Source: CAVPDG01 sp963702535 (GTDB lineage: Bacteria > Chloroflexota > Anaerolineae > Anaerolineales > UBA4823). Taken from it: DNA of 64,000 bases. This document shows, piece by piece, positions 18,116 to 27,634 of this stretch. The translations under genes and the position numbers were made by a program. The first letter of the stretch is position 1, and each line of letters begins with the position of its first letter. The notes beneath the pieces are model-generated. The model was not told the origin of the DNA. It was given only the letters and a program-made list of their open reading frames with translations, and ran no database searches. The stretch is taken from contig CAVPDG010000018.1 of the NCBI GenBank assembly GCA_963702535.1, positions 124,001 to 188,000 on the forward strand, given 5' to 3'.

Positions 18116-18604
18116 ATGGAGAAACGAGCATTCCAGGACTATTACCCGGATTATTTCAGCCACTGCTACGGGTGCGGTCGCCTGAACCAACATGGCTACC
18201 AGATTAAAAGCTATTGGGAAGGCGATGAAGCCGTGTGCGTCTTCTTACCCCAGCCCTATCATACCTCCATCCCAGGCTACGTATACGGCGGGCTGATTGC
18301 ATCCATCATCGATTGCCATGCCACCGGCACAGCAGCCGCAGCCGCTTACCGGGCAGAAGGCAGAGAGATGGATAGCCAGCCGTCTTTTCGCTACCTGACT
18401 GCCTCGCTCAAAGTCGATTACCTGCTACCCACGCCGATCAACGTCCCGCTGGAGGTGCGCGCCACGGTAAAAGAGATCAAAGGGCGGAAAGTGGTCATTC
18501 AGGCGGCGCTCTCGGCACACAGTCAAGTAACCGCCCACGGTGAAGTCATCGCAGTCCAGGTGCCGGAACACCTGATCCCCGGATTACAGGAGCCGCATGC
18601 CTGA
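18116..18604 (+). CDS. PaaI-family hotdog-fold thioesterase
   Basis: 162 aa from ATG 18116, which has AGGAG eight bases upstream; the open frame extends further upstream without a credible start. Hotdog-fold features: the N-terminal SHCYGCGRLNQHGYQIK segment with a CxxC pair, then the catalytic helix region PGYVYGGLIASIIDCHATG, and strands SLKVDYLLPTPI and VPLEVRATV. It hydrolyses acyl-CoA or acyl-ACP thioesters; the substrate is not evident. It overlaps the small zinc-ribbon gene, and an acyl-CoA dehydrogenase follows, suggesting fatty-acid metabolism. Confidence 0.85.
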   Translation: MEKRAFQDYYPDYFSHCYGCGRLNQHGYQIKSYWEGDEAVCVFLPQPYHTSIPGYVYGGLIASIIDCHATGTAAAAAYRAEGREMDSQPSFRYLTASLKVDYLLPTPINVPLEVRATVKEIKGRKVVIQAALSAHSQVTAHGEVIAVQVPEHLIPGLQEPHA

Positions 18605-18806
18605 ATGGTGTCCGAAATGCCATGCCATGCTCGCTCCGGGTCTGGACAAATGCCCTGCCTGCGGGGCACACCTGCCAAAAACCGACCCCTCCAACTTCTC
18701 CAATAAAGATATCCTGGCATTCAGCCTGTATTTTCTGGGCATCGCTCTCATACCTGTCCTTTTGATTATCGGAATCGGATTGACCTGCGCATTATTGAAC
18801 CGGTAA
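18597..18806 (+). CDS. Small zinc-ribbon membrane protein, 69 aa
   Basis: CPKC and CPACG form a zinc ribbon in the first 25 residues, then one transmembrane helix at about 41-66 (LYFLGIALIPVLLIIGIGLT). ATG at 18597 lies eight bases inside the thioesterase gene, so translation is likely coupled. Zinc-ribbon plus single-helix proteins of this kind are common in the phylum, but their role is unknown. Confidence 0.75.
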   Translation: MPEWCPKCHAMLAPGLDKCPACGAHLPKTDPSNFSNKDILAFSLYFLGIALIPVLLIIGIGLTCALLNR

Positions 18807-18862
18807 AGAACCTGTATTCCCGTTCAGCCTTGTGAAAGTCGTAGTAGACCAAGGAGAGGCGT

Positions 18863-20009
18863 ATGGACTTCCAACTAAGTGAAGAACAACAGATGTGGCG
18901 CCAGGCTGTGCACGATTTTGTGGCACGCGAAGTAAAACCCAAAGCCCGGGAGGTCGATGAAAAAGCGGAGTTCAACTGGGACGCCACGCGCAAGATGGGG
19001 GCGCTGGGCTTGTTGGGTTTGAGCGTCCCCGAAGAATACGGGGGCAGCGGCGTAGACCCGGTCAGCGCGGCGATTGCCATCGAAGAGCTGGGCTGGGGCT
19101 GCGGCAGCACGGCGCTGGCGATCGCGGCGCACAACGGGCTGGGATGCGCGCCGCTGGTGCTCTTCGGCAGCGAGGAGCTGAAGAGAGCAGTTTCTACCGC
19201 CAGTTGTCAGCGGCAAGAGCGGGCTGGCTGCCCTGGCGCTGACCGAGCCAGGGGCTGGCTCAGACCTGAAAGGCGGTGTAACCCTGCGCGCCCGCCGCGA
19301 GGCAGATGAGTGGGTGCTGGATGGCGCCAAGATGTGGTGCACGAATGCCAGCATCGCCGACTATATCGTCACGCTGGCGCGCACCGACCCGCAAGGAGGA
19401 TCGCATTCTCTGAGCCTGATCGTCGTCCCAACCCAGACATCCGGGCTGCACATCGCCCCAGCGGAGAAGAAGATGGGATTGAAAGGCTCCCCAACCCACG
19501 CGGTCACTTACGAGGGCGTGCGCGTGCCCGCCGGCTACCTGCTGGGGGAGGAAGGCAGCGGGCTGAACCAGACGCTGGCTGTGCTGGATGGGGGAAGGAT
19601 CGGGATTGGCGCACTCTCGGTAGGGCTGGCGCAGGCTGCATTCGAAGAAGCGGTGAATTACGCCAAAGAGCGCCGCACCTTCGGGCAAGCCATCGCCGAG
19701 CACCAGGCGATCGCCTGTAAGCTGGCGGATGCCGCCACCCAAATCCAGGCAGCGCGGCTGATGGTGTACCAGGCAGCCTGGCTGAAAAGCCAGGGGCAGG
19801 CTTTCACCAAGGCAGCCGCCATGGCGAAGATGTTCGCCTCCGAGATGGCAGAGCAGGTGTGCCGGGATGCCATCCAGGTGCACGGGGGATACGGCTACAG
19901 CCGCGAGTACCCGGTTGAGCGCATGTACCGTGATGCGCGGCTGATGACCATCGGCGAGGGCACGAGCGAGATCCAGCGCCTGGTGATCGCGCGCCACGTA
20001 TTGGAATAA
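18863..20009 (+). CDS. Acyl-CoA dehydrogenase (one frameshift)
   Basis: FAD enzyme for the first step of beta-oxidation. The N-terminal helical domain begins DFQLSEEQQMWRQAV. The middle beta domain contains ALTEPGAGSD and WCTNASIADY, and the C-terminal helical domain contains RRTFGQAIAEHQAI, QVHGGYGYSREYPVER and the end GTSEIQRLVIARHVL. The catalytic Glu position of short-chain enzymes is in YRDARLMTIGEGTSEI. One extra base near 19185 breaks the frame between domains 1 and 2. The repaired length of 381 aa is typical. ATG 18863 has AGGAGAGG upstream. It is convergent with lepB, whose stop directly abuts it. Confidence 0.92.
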
Positions 20010-20615
20010 TCAGGGTTGGGCGGCGGCGGCGGTTGCCTGGTTGAGTAGCTGCCAGCGGGACGGGGGCCAGTACACCACCTCCGCCTTGCCAATGATGTTC
20101 TTCAAGCGGCACCATCCCCCAGGCGTGCGAGTCAGAAGAACTGTTGCGGTTATCGCCCAGGACGAACAGCGATTCGGGCGGGACCGTCCAGGCACCTTCA
20201 TAATTGGGCGGGGCGCTGATATAGGGCTCATCCATCGGCTGATCGTTGACGTAAACGGTCCCGTTGGTGACGCGCACCGTATCGCCCGGCAGACCGATGA
20301 TGCGCTTGATGTACGGCTCGCGGTTGGGATCGGGCGGATATTTGAAGACGATAACATCCCCCCGCCCCGGCGAGTTGAACAAATAGGCGATCTTGTTGAC
20401 GATGACGAAATTCCCGGCATACAAGGTGGGCTGCATGCTGATCGATTCGATGCGGATGCGCGCCGAAATGGCATTGATGCCCAAAAATAGCGCCAGCGCC
20501 AGCAGCAACGTCTCTAAGACATCCAGAATGAAGCGTCGAAAACCGCCTGACTTTCCGGCAGGCGGCTGAGGTCGGTTTCGGGGTCGGGTAAAGCCTGGCT
20601 ATGAAAACCTTCCAT
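20010..20615 (-). CDS. lepB: Signal peptidase I (two frameshifts)
   Basis: Membrane serine protease that removes signal peptides from exported proteins. It has a cytoplasmic N-terminus, one transmembrane helix (LLLALALFLGINAI), the catalytic Ser in SISMQPTL and the Lys in YIKRIIGLPGD, followed by VPPESLFVLGDNRNSSSDSH. Two single-base errors are needed: one base missing near 20559, before the GGFRRF segment, and one extra base near 20115, before KNIIGKAEVVYW. Reconstructed length is about 201 aa. ATG at 20615 gives MEGFHSQAL; an out-of-phase ATG at 20626 is the alternative. Gram-positive-like short form. Confidence 0.88.
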
Positions 20616-20693
20616 TCATGCTCCAATTGCAGAAATTATACTCCCCAGGCGCAAGCCTTGTACACCGGGAAAACCAGCGGTCTTAGCGAACTC

Positions 20694-21191
20694 TCATTTA
20701 ACCTGGTGACCTGCTTCGGCGCCGGGATCTTCTGCCAGCAGGGCAACCGCATGGGGCAAGACCGGCAGGATAACCTGCAGATTTTCCAATGCCCCCTTGG
20801 GGCTGCCCGGCAGGTTGACGATCAGCGTGCGGCGGCGGATACCCGCCGTGGCGCGTGAAAGCATGGCATGCGGCGTCACCTGCAGGCTGGCAGCCCGCAT
20901 GGCTTCGGCGATCCCCGGTGTCGGTCGCTCGAGCACAGCCTGCGTGGCTTCGGGGGTGATATCGCGCGGGCTGAACCCTGTGCCGCCGGTGGTGAGGATC
21001 ACATCCAGGTCGCCGCTCTCCGACCAATCCAGCAGCGCCTGGCGGATCACCGAAAAATCATCAGGGACGATCTGCATGCGAAGCACCTGCCAGCCCTGGG
21101 TAATAACCGCTTGCTGCAGAGCAGGACCGGAAGCGTCGGGGCGCTCGCCGCGTGAAGAGCGGTCTGAAACCGTCAAAATGCCGAATCTCAT
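20694..21191 (-). CDS. MogA/MoaB-family molybdenum cofactor synthesis protein
   Basis: 165 aa, a single MoCF-binding domain. Motifs: ILTVSDRSSRGERPDASG, then the substrate loop LTTGGTGFSPRDITPEAT and LPGSPKGALEN. MogA adenylates molybdopterin before molybdenum insertion; MoaB proteins are close paralogues, so the exact branch is open. A molybdopterin-oxidoreductase-like lipoprotein occurs at 62803. It lies seven bases downstream of the GNAT gene on the same strand. Confidence 0.9.
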   Translation of the reverse strand: MRFGILTVSDRSSRGERPDASGPALQQAVITQGWQVLRMQIVPDDFSVIRQALLDWSESGDLDVILTTGGTGFSPRDITPEATQAVLERPTPGIAEAMRAASLQVTPHAMLSRATAGIRRRTLIVNLPGSPKGALENLQVILPVLPHAVALLAEDPGAEAGHQVK

Positions 21192-21197
21192 CCCAGT

Positions 21198-21632
21198 CTA
21201 GCTGATGTCCTTGGCATAGATGTGCAGGTCCATCTCGTCCCAACCGAGATCCTGGTAGAAGCGCATGGCATCCAGATTGTCGTTGGTGACCAGCAGATAA
21301 TAACGAATACAGCCCTTTTGGCGCAAGCGATTCTCCAGCTCAGCCATCAGAGCCTTGCCGATGCCACGCTGGCGGTAGGCTTCGGCTACCGCCAGGTGAT
21401 AGACCATGCCGCGCCGGCCGTCGAAGCCGCCCAGCACCGTGCCAACCACTTGCCCATCCAGCTCAGCCAGCAAGAAGAGGTCGGGGTCGCGCTGCAGCTT
21501 TTTGGCAATTTCGGCGGGGTCATCGGAGCGACGCACATGAATACCCGGTCCGGCAGTGCTCCACAAATGATACACCACCGGGTAATCCGCAGGATATTCG
21601 AATGTACGGATGGAGAGCGCTGGCTCACTCAT
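21198..21632 (-). CDS. GNAT-family N-acetyltransferase
   Basis: 144 aa from ATG 21632, which overlaps the stop of the PHP-AlbA gene by eight bases. It has the GNAT core: strand-turn GTVLGGFDGRRGMVYHLAV, acetyl-CoA loop YRQRGIGKALMAELENRL, and the C-terminal NDNLDAMRFYQDLGW. The sequence resembles YpeA-type acetyltransferases. The substrate is unknown. It is cotranscribed between the PHP-AlbA gene and the mog gene. Confidence 0.88.
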   Translation of the reverse strand: MSEPALSIRTFEYPADYPVVYHLWSTAGPGIHVRRSDDPAEIAKKLQRDPDLFLLAELDGQVVGTVLGGFDGRRGMVYHLAVAEAYRQRGIGKALMAELENRLRQKGCIRYYLLVTNDNLDAMRFYQDLGWDEMDLHIYAKDIS

Positions 21633-23376
21633 CTTCCTGACCGACCAGCAGCTCCCAGGATCCATGAATGCCATCTTCGGTCACGCCAAAATAATAGCGG
21701 TAACCCTGGGGCGTGCGCTGAACCAGGTCATAGCGCCAGCTCTTCCCTTGTTTGTAGCGATTGACTAATCCGAAATCTTCCTGCCACTGCACGCTGCCCT
21801 GAGACATATCTGCCGGGTACTTGGCGAAGGTGGTAATGGCATAATGCCACAAGCGCCGGGCTGAGGTGCGGGTGACGTTCTTCACCATGTTCCCATTGCG
21901 CAGATCGCGCATGGTGTAATAGCGTGTGCCGCTGCGCTCTTCATAGCCCGCCACTTCAACCCCGGTGCGCGGCGTCAGGGTAAGCTCATCGGCAGCAACC
22001 GCAGGCTCCTGCGCCTGGGCAACTGGCTCTGCTATTTGCGGCTCGACTTGCTCAGGCGCCGCCGGACGACGGGACTGGCCGCGCAGGACCAGCTCAACGA
22101 TCTCATCCCGCACTGCCAGACCGGTCTCGCCTTCGGACCGGACGTAGATCTTGTTGTCATCTACGGCATAGGGTGGGTCTTCGCCGCGCGGGATGAGAAT
22201 GCGAATGATCTTCTTGCCCCCCGTCTCCTTGACATCCAGGCTGCACTGCAATGCCGGGCTGATGGTGCTGCTGATCTCTTTCTCCAAAATAACAATTGCC
22301 TGGTCAGGCTCGGTGACGCCGAGCACCGGTTTGCTCAGATCGGCGGATAAACCGATATAGAGCGTCCCGCCATTGGCATTGGCAAAGGCGCAGACATCCG
22401 CCAGGATCTCATAGCGCTGCCCGCCGCGCTTGGACCAGCCCTCGTGAAAATCCTGTACGATATTGGCGCCTTCTTCCCGGGCAGAGCGAATGAAATCGAA
22501 GGAAGGCTCTTCTATCTGGCGGTGCGGGCGCGTGCGGGAAAAATCGTTACCGGCAAACAGCTCCAGCAAGTCTTCAAAGCTGACATCCGAAATCAAGACA
22601 TCTGTTGTGCGGTCGCCTAGCCCCAGGTTCTTCTTACGTTGAGGGTCCTGAGTGAGACGGTGAGCGTCCGAGCCCTGGATGCAATGCATGCGCCGCGGGT
22701 ACTCGGGCTTGGTGCCGTTGAAGAAGTTGGCAGTAGACTGGCGCCCTTTCTGCTCCAGGTCGGTAACCTCCAGAGCATGCAAGTGGGGATCCTGTGTATA
22801 GGCAATCTTGGTCTGCCCGCCAAAGGCAAAACCGCGCATGGCAACGCCATTGCTCGAATTAGCATGGGCAGCGATCACCAGACCGCCCGCCTCGTTGATC
22901 AGGCGGTAGGCGGTCAACACGTCTGTGGCTGCACCGATGGTCGCCGAACCTTCATCTACTTGATCGGCAGGGACATGCAGATCGATTAAGAGATGCTCGA
23001 TCTCTCGCACCGGTTTCTCCGGCGAGAATATCCCCATGATGTGAAAGCCGAATGTAGCGCTGAACTCGATTCCCGGAAGGACCAGGATCTTAGCCAGCAA
23101 GCGCCGGTATTCGCGCAAGAGCGCCTGCTCATCGGGCAGCAAGCGGTTCAGCTTTTCCAGCATCTCAAGCTGCTGGATCTCCTCGCGCATGCGCCGGTAG
23201 CCAGCGACGGTATTGTGATCGGTGAAGGCAATAATGTCTAAACCGCGTGCTTCTGCTCGCTGCAGCAGCTCCAGGTAGGTGACCTCGGGCTGCTGGTAAT
23301 CGCTAGAAGCCGGTGTGTGTAAATGTAAATCCATTTTGCGCCACTGCATCGGGGCGCGCGTTCGTTTCTTTCCCAC
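21625..23376 (-). CDS. PHP-domain / AlbA_2 (Schlafen-like) fusion protein
   Basis: 583 aa. N-terminal PHP phosphoesterase domain (about 15-280) with the metal ligands in DLHLHTPASSDY, FTDHNT, PGIEFSA, HANSS and GSDAHR. A long helix follows TDHNT. At about 295-430 is an AlbA_2 / Schlafen-type domain (NIVQDFHEGWSKR, CAFANANGGTLYIGL), a fold that often binds nucleic acid. A Pro/Ala linker leads to a C-terminal domain of about 130 residues that I do not recognise. All PHP metal ligands appear intact, so catalysis on a phosphoester is plausible. The combination suggests nucleic-acid processing. GTG at 23376 is the start used; ATG at 23349 is an alternative. Confidence 0.8.
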   Translation of the reverse strand: MGKKRTRAPMQWRKMDLHLHTPASSDYQQPEVTYLELLQRAEARGLDIIAFTDHNTVAGYRRMREEIQQLEMLEKLNRLLPDEQALLREYRRLLAKILVLPGIEFSATFGFHIMGIFSPEKPVREIEHLLIDLHVPADQVDEGSATIGAATDVLTAYRLINEAGGLVIAAHANSSNGVAMRGFAFGGQTKIAYTQDPHLHALEVTDLEQKGRQSTANFFNGTKPEYPRRMHCIQGSDAHRLTQDPQRKKNLGLGDRTTDVLISDVSFEDLLELFAGNDFSRTRPHRQIEEPSFDFIRSAREEGANIVQDFHEGWSKRGGQRYEILADVCAFANANGGTLYIGLSADLSKPVLGVTEPDQAIVILEKEISSTISPALQCSLDVKETGGKKIIRILIPRGEDPPYAVDDNKIYVRSEGETGLAVRDEIVELVLRGQSRRPAAPEQVEPQIAEPVAQAQEPAVAADELTLTPRTGVEVAGYEERSGTRYYTMRDLRNGNMVKNVTRTSARRLWHYAITTFAKYPADMSQGSVQWQEDFGLVNRYKQGKSWRYDLVQRTPQGYRYYFGVTEDGIHGSWELLVGQEDE

Positions 23377-23492
23377 AGTTTTCTCTCAATTCAATCCATT
23401 AATAGGCCGATCCGTTCGGGCGGAGGTATCCGCCCCCGATCGACCATCGACAATACTTGCCCAACCCCGGGCTGAGACGGATTGCAGCCATC

Positions 23493-23861
23493 TCAGGTTT
23501 CTCCCAAGGCTTCCCGAATTCTGGCAACCAGATCATCGGGCATATACGGTTTCAGGATAAACCCATCCGCGCCTTCTATCGAGGCTTCCGAGCTCAGCTC
23601 CATCCCCGAAGAGATCAAGACCCGGACGTGATTCAAAGAGGCGTCCTTGCGCAATTCGCGCAATAAATCCAAGCCGTTGACCTGGCGCAGGTGGACGTCC
23701 ATTAGGATGACATCTGGCTGCGCTTGCCGCAAGGTAGCGACAATCTCGCTAACTTTTCCCATCCCATCGAGTTGCACCGTTTCATAACCTTCATACTCCA
23801 GCAATGTTTGCAGGAGCGAAAGCATTACGGCGTCGTCTTCAATTAGCGCCACTTTCGGCAT
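23493..23861 (-). CDS. Single-domain response regulator (CheY-like)
   Basis: 122 aa, receiver domain only: acidic triad in LIEDDAVM, phosphoacceptor Asp in ILMDVHL at about residue 53, Ser in VLISSG and Lys in ILKPYMP. No output domain is present, so it acts through protein contacts. Its ATG at 23861 lies inside the last 23 bases of lon, so it is translationally coupled to lon. Confidence 0.85.
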   Translation of the reverse strand: MPKVALIEDDAVMLSLLQTLLEYEGYETVQLDGMGKVSEIVATLRQAQPDVILMDVHLRQVNGLDLLRELRKDASLNHVRVLISSGMELSSEASIEGADGFILKPYMPDDLVARIREALGET

Positions 23862-26453
23862 AATCCGTTCTGCCGTCCTCCGGTTTTGTGGTCTTGCGCC
23901 CCTTTCGCTTATGTTTCTTTGGAAGTGATTCAAGCGATGCCTTCAGCACGTCATCGACGGATTCGGCAAAAACGAATTTCATCCCCTGCCGCACCTCTTC
24001 CGGCAGATCCTCCAGATCGGCTTCATTACGCACCGGCAGGATAACCGTCTTCAGTCCGGAGCGGTGAGCGGCGAGGACCTTTTCTTAATCCCTCCAACGG
24101 GCAGCACCTGGCCGCGCAAGGTGATCTCGCCCGTCATGCCCACGTCCGGACGGACTGGCGAGCCCAATACCAGCGAGACCAGGGCGGTAGCCATGGCAAC
24201 ACCGGCAGAGGGTCCATCCTTGGGCTGAGCTCCAGCCGGGATATGCATGTGGATGTCCGATTTCGCAAAGAACTCCGGATCCAGCCCCAGGGTTTCGGCG
24301 CGCGAGCGCACGAAAGACAGGGCAGCGCGGGCGGATTCCTGCATGACATTGCCAACCGAGCCGGTGATCTGGAAGCCTTTGCTGCCCGGCATGCTGGTGG
24401 CTTCGATGAAGAGGATATCTCCACCCACCGGCGTCCAGGCAAGACCGGTGACCACCCCCGGCAAAGAAGTGCGCTCGGCAATCTCCTCGGTGGCAAAAAA
24501 CTGCTGGCGCCCGAGATATTCTTGCACTTTCTCGGGAGAAATTTCCACCGCGCTGGCTTTCGACTCGGCGATCGTCGTGACCACTTTGCGGCAGATCGAC
24601 CCGATCTCGCGCTCCAGGCTGCGCACGCCGGCTTCGCGCGTATAGGAGCGGATGATCTTTTCCAGGGCTTGCATGCTAAAAGTGACTTCATCGGGGAGCA
24701 AGCCATTTTCCCGGATCTGGCGCGGGATGAGATACTGCTGCGCAATGGCGATTTTCTCACCTTCTGTGTAGCCGGCAAGGGGGATGATCTCCATGCGGTC
24801 GCGCAGCGGAGCCGGAATGGGCTCCAGCGAGTTCGCCGTGGTGATGAACATGACCTGGGAGAGGTCGAAAGCGACCTCGAGGTAATGGTCGCGGAACTCT
24901 GCGTTCTGCTCGGGATCGAGCACCTCGAGCAAAGCTGAGGCGGGGTCGCCGTGAAAATCGAAGACGAGCTTATCCACCTCATCCAGCATGAACACAGGGT
25001 TATGCGATTCCACACGGCGGATCGCCTGCAAAATGCGCCCCGGCATGGCGCCGATATAGGTACGGCGGTGGCCGCGGATCTCCGCCTCATCACGCATACC
25101 GCCCAGGGAGATGCGGATAAACTTGCGCCCCATAGCACGCGCAATCGAGCGCCCCAGCGAGGTCTTACCCACTCCAGGAGGACCGACGAAGCACAGAATC
25201 ACGCCCTCGCGTACGCGGCGGATCTCATCCTCCGAAGGCTGCGCCAGCTCTCCTGCGCGCTCCAGGCGCAGCTTGCGCACTGCCAGAAACTCCAGAATGC
25301 GCTCCTTGATATCCTGCAAGCCGTAGTGATCCTGGTCCAGGACGGAACGGGCGTGAGAGATATCCAGGTTATCCGGGGTCTCGGTAGCCCAGGGGAGGGA
25401 TACCAGCCAGTCCAGGTAAGTGCGGATCACGCCATACTCCGCTGCAGCCGTGGGCAGGTGAGATAAGCGTTCAAGCTCGCGCCGCGCCTGTTTATCCGCT
25501 TCGTCGGGCATGCCAGCAGATTGGATCTTCTGGCGGAACTCCTCCACCTCCGCCGCCTGCTCATCGCCCTCGCCGAGCTCCTTCTGGATCGCCTTGAGCT
25601 GCTCGCGCAGGAAATACTCGCGCTGCACCTTCTCAATCTCAGAACGGGCTTCGTTCTGGATCTTCTGCCCGATCTCGAGCACTTCCACCTCGCGAGCCAG
25701 GAGGTTCACCAGGCGATGCAGTTTCTCCGAGACCGAGTCGATCTCAAGCAGCTTTTGGGCATCGCCCAGCTCCATACGCTGGAAGTTGGCGATGGTGTAA
25801 ATCGTTTGCAGCGGGTCTTCCAGGGAGAGCACAGAAACGACCAGCTCGCGCGGCATGGAGGCGACCATCTCGGAGATACGCTCAAATTGGTCACGGGCGC
25901 TACGCGCCAGCGCTTCGATCTCCGCCCCGCTCTCGACAACCTCCGGAGCAAGCTCGATGCGGGCTTTCAAATACGGCTCAAGCTGGATGAACTCACCAAT
26001 CCGAAAACGCGCCAGACCCTGGACGACGAGGCGGATGGTGCCATCCGGAGCCCGGAAGAGGCGGTGCACCAGGGCAACCGTCCCGATGGTGTACAAGTCG
26101 TCAGGCTCCGGCGCCTCCAGGTCGGGATCGCGCGAAGCGATCAAGCCGATCAACTTATCTTCACCGGCTACCACTTCATCCACCAGGCGGATCGAGCGCG
26201 GCTGACCGATGGTCAATGGCACGGCTGTCTGGGGGTAGACCACCAAACCGCGCAGCGGGAGGATAGGCAGCTCGGAGGGGATGCGGGATAACTGCTCAGC
26301 ATCCCCCGCCGGCGTTTCACCTTGCACCGGCTCTTCACCCGTGACTACCTTGGGTATGATCGACTTAAAGACAACATCGTCCAGCACACTGTCGTCCTGG
26401 TCAATCAAGTTCAAGATATCCTTTAGGCTCGAGTTCCAACGGTTGGCAGACAT
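23839..26453 (-). CDS. lon: ATP-dependent protease Lon (one frameshift)
   Basis: LonA-type cytosolic protease. The N-terminal substrate domain contains LPILPLRGLVVYPQ; the AAA+ module has Walker A GPPGVGKTS and Walker B FMLDEVDKL; the protease domain has the catalytic Ser in KDGPSAGVAMATAL and the Lys in the GGIK motif. The frame breaks in the GGIK region near 24085, where one A is missing from an A-run. The true C-terminus continues to 23839 and ends in a Lys/Arg-rich tail (KKHKRKGRKTTK). Repaired length is about 871 aa. It starts six bases after hsp20, which fits joint heat-shock expression. Confidence 0.95.
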
Positions 26454-26459
26454 ATGGCA

Positions 26460-26873
26460 TTACTCAATCTGGATGTGCACTTTCGGCAGTGTGATCTTCA
26501 AGAAACCGTTCTGGTAGATCGCCTGGACGCTCTCGACATCAACTACAGCGGGCAACTCAATATCCGCACTAAACTCACCAAAACGGATCTCCATCTGATG
26601 ATAAGCGCGCCTCTCGGGAATATCTTGCCGGACGCCGCGAATGGAGAGATAACGACCGTCGAGGACGATCGAGAAATCCGTCTCATTCATCCCGGCTATC
26701 TCCACGCGTACAATCACGGTTTCTTCAGTTTCATACACATCGGTGGGAGGTTGCCAGGCAGGCGAGCGCATCGTCAGGTGCAGGTGGATCGCTTCAGGGC
26801 TCATGCGCCGGATATCATCCACCACATAGAACCCCGGCTTGAACGGTCCAGCATTGCTAGAGGATTGATCCAT
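26460..26873 (-). CDS. Hsp20 / small heat-shock protein
   Basis: 137 aa. The alpha-crystallin domain runs from about residue 45, with the strand pairs WQPPTDVYETEETVIVRVEI, GMNETDFSIVLDGRYLSIRG, and the ending NGFLKITLPKVHIQIE, which includes the conserved G-x-L and the I-x-I anchor. It is a holdase chaperone. ATG at 26873 is preferred over GTG at 26876 because AGGAGG lies six bases upstream. It precedes lon by six bases, pairing a holdase with a protease. Confidence 0.92.
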   Translation of the reverse strand: MDQSSSNAGPFKPGFYVVDDIRRMSPEAIHLHLTMRSPAWQPPTDVYETEETVIVRVEIAGMNETDFSIVLDGRYLSIRGVRQDIPERRAYHQMEIRFGEFSADIELPAVVDVESVQAIYQNGFLKITLPKVHIQIE

Positions 26874-26925
26874 CACATGCCTCCTCTTTTACCAGTAAGC
26901 AAGTACAAGATCGATTGAGACACCC

Positions 26926-27444
26926 TTAGAGAACTTTCTTAACAGCCGCCAGCACCTGGGCGTAATCGGGCTCATCACCCAGCACCGGCATATAAGCAGC
27001 ATAAACCACCTTGCCATCCCGGTCCACAACAAAGACCGCCCGGCGCAGGAAGCGGAACTCCTTGATCAACGTGCCGTATTTCTGACCGAACTCACCGGTC
27101 ATGTGATCGGAAAGCGTGGTCACCTGATCGACTCCGGCGGCTGCACACCAATTTTTCAGAGTAAAGGGCAGGTCCATCGTCAGCATCAAGATGGCTACTT
27201 CTTGACCGAGCGCAGCGGCTTCCTCGTTGAAACGGCGAGTCTCGCGATCGCATACAGACGTGCTGAACGAAAGCATAGAACCGATCACGCGAACCTTGCC
27301 ACGTGTACTCTCAAGGGCTTTCACCTCTTCCCAATCGGCTGTCAAGGCGGTGAACTCGGGCGCCAGTTGCCCTACCCGAATATCCTCGCCTACGATGGTC
27401 ACATCCTGACCGTGAAACTGAACAAGACCCTTACGCTCTACCAT
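26926..27444 (-). CDS. tpx: Thiol peroxidase (Tpx-type peroxiredoxin)
   Basis: 172 aa, atypical 2-Cys peroxiredoxin that reduces peroxides using thioredoxin. The peroxidatic Cys is in SFSTSVCDRETRRFNEEA (Tpx consensus T-x-x-C-x-x-x-T-R-x-F-N), the resolving Cys in NWCAAAGV. The N-terminal VGQLAPEF and C-terminal GDEPDYAQVLAAVKK are also typical. ATG at 27444 follows AGGAGGTGAC. A perfect TGTGA-N6-TCACA palindrome lies about 70 bases upstream. hsp20 and lon follow on the same strand, grouping oxidative and heat stress genes. Confidence 0.94.
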   Translation of the reverse strand: MVERKGLVQFHGQDVTIVGEDIRVGQLAPEFTALTADWEEVKALESTRGKVRVIGSMLSFSTSVCDRETRRFNEEAAALGQEVAILMLTMDLPFTLKNWCAAAGVDQVTTLSDHMTGEFGQKYGTLIKEFRFLRRAVFVVDRDGKVVYAAYMPVLGDEPDYAQVLAAVKKVL

Positions 27445-27513
27445 TGTCACCTCCTAGTGGCTTCTGTCCATTTTGATTTGGGAGATTCTATTAACCTTGC
27501 CTCGGATAAACCG

Positions 27514-27529
27514 TGTGAAGGTCTTCACA
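27514..27529. promoter_or_regulatory. CRP/FNR-type operator palindrome upstream of tpx
   Basis: TGTGAAGGTCTTCACA is a perfect 16-base palindrome and matches the CRP consensus TGTGA-N6-TCACA in every defined base. It lies 70-85 bases upstream of the tpx start, a suitable activator position. Confidence 0.55.
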
Positions 27530-27555
27530 AGGGGCGCTCCTCCCACGCTCGCCAG

Positions 27556-27628
27556 CGCCCCCGGTGGGACTCGAACCCACAACCATCGGATTAGAAGTCC
27601 GGTGCTCTATCCATTGAGCTACGGGGGC
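27556..27628 (-). tRNA. tRNA-Arg (anticodon TCT)
   Basis: Cloverleaf on the minus strand: acceptor GCCCCCG / CGGGGGC with discriminator G, D arm GCTC-loop-GAGC, anticodon loop CTTCTAA with anticodon TCT (reads AGA), T arm GTGGG-TTCGAGT-CCCAC. The anticodon stem has one C-A mismatch at its base (27-43). The 3' CCA is not encoded. Confidence 0.93.
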
Positions 27629-27634
27629 AATCCA

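Noticed and set aside
21625..23376. Defence island around the PHP-AlbA protein
   Set aside because: Neighbours are a GNAT, mog, lepB and lon; no restriction, toxin or mobile genes are nearby.
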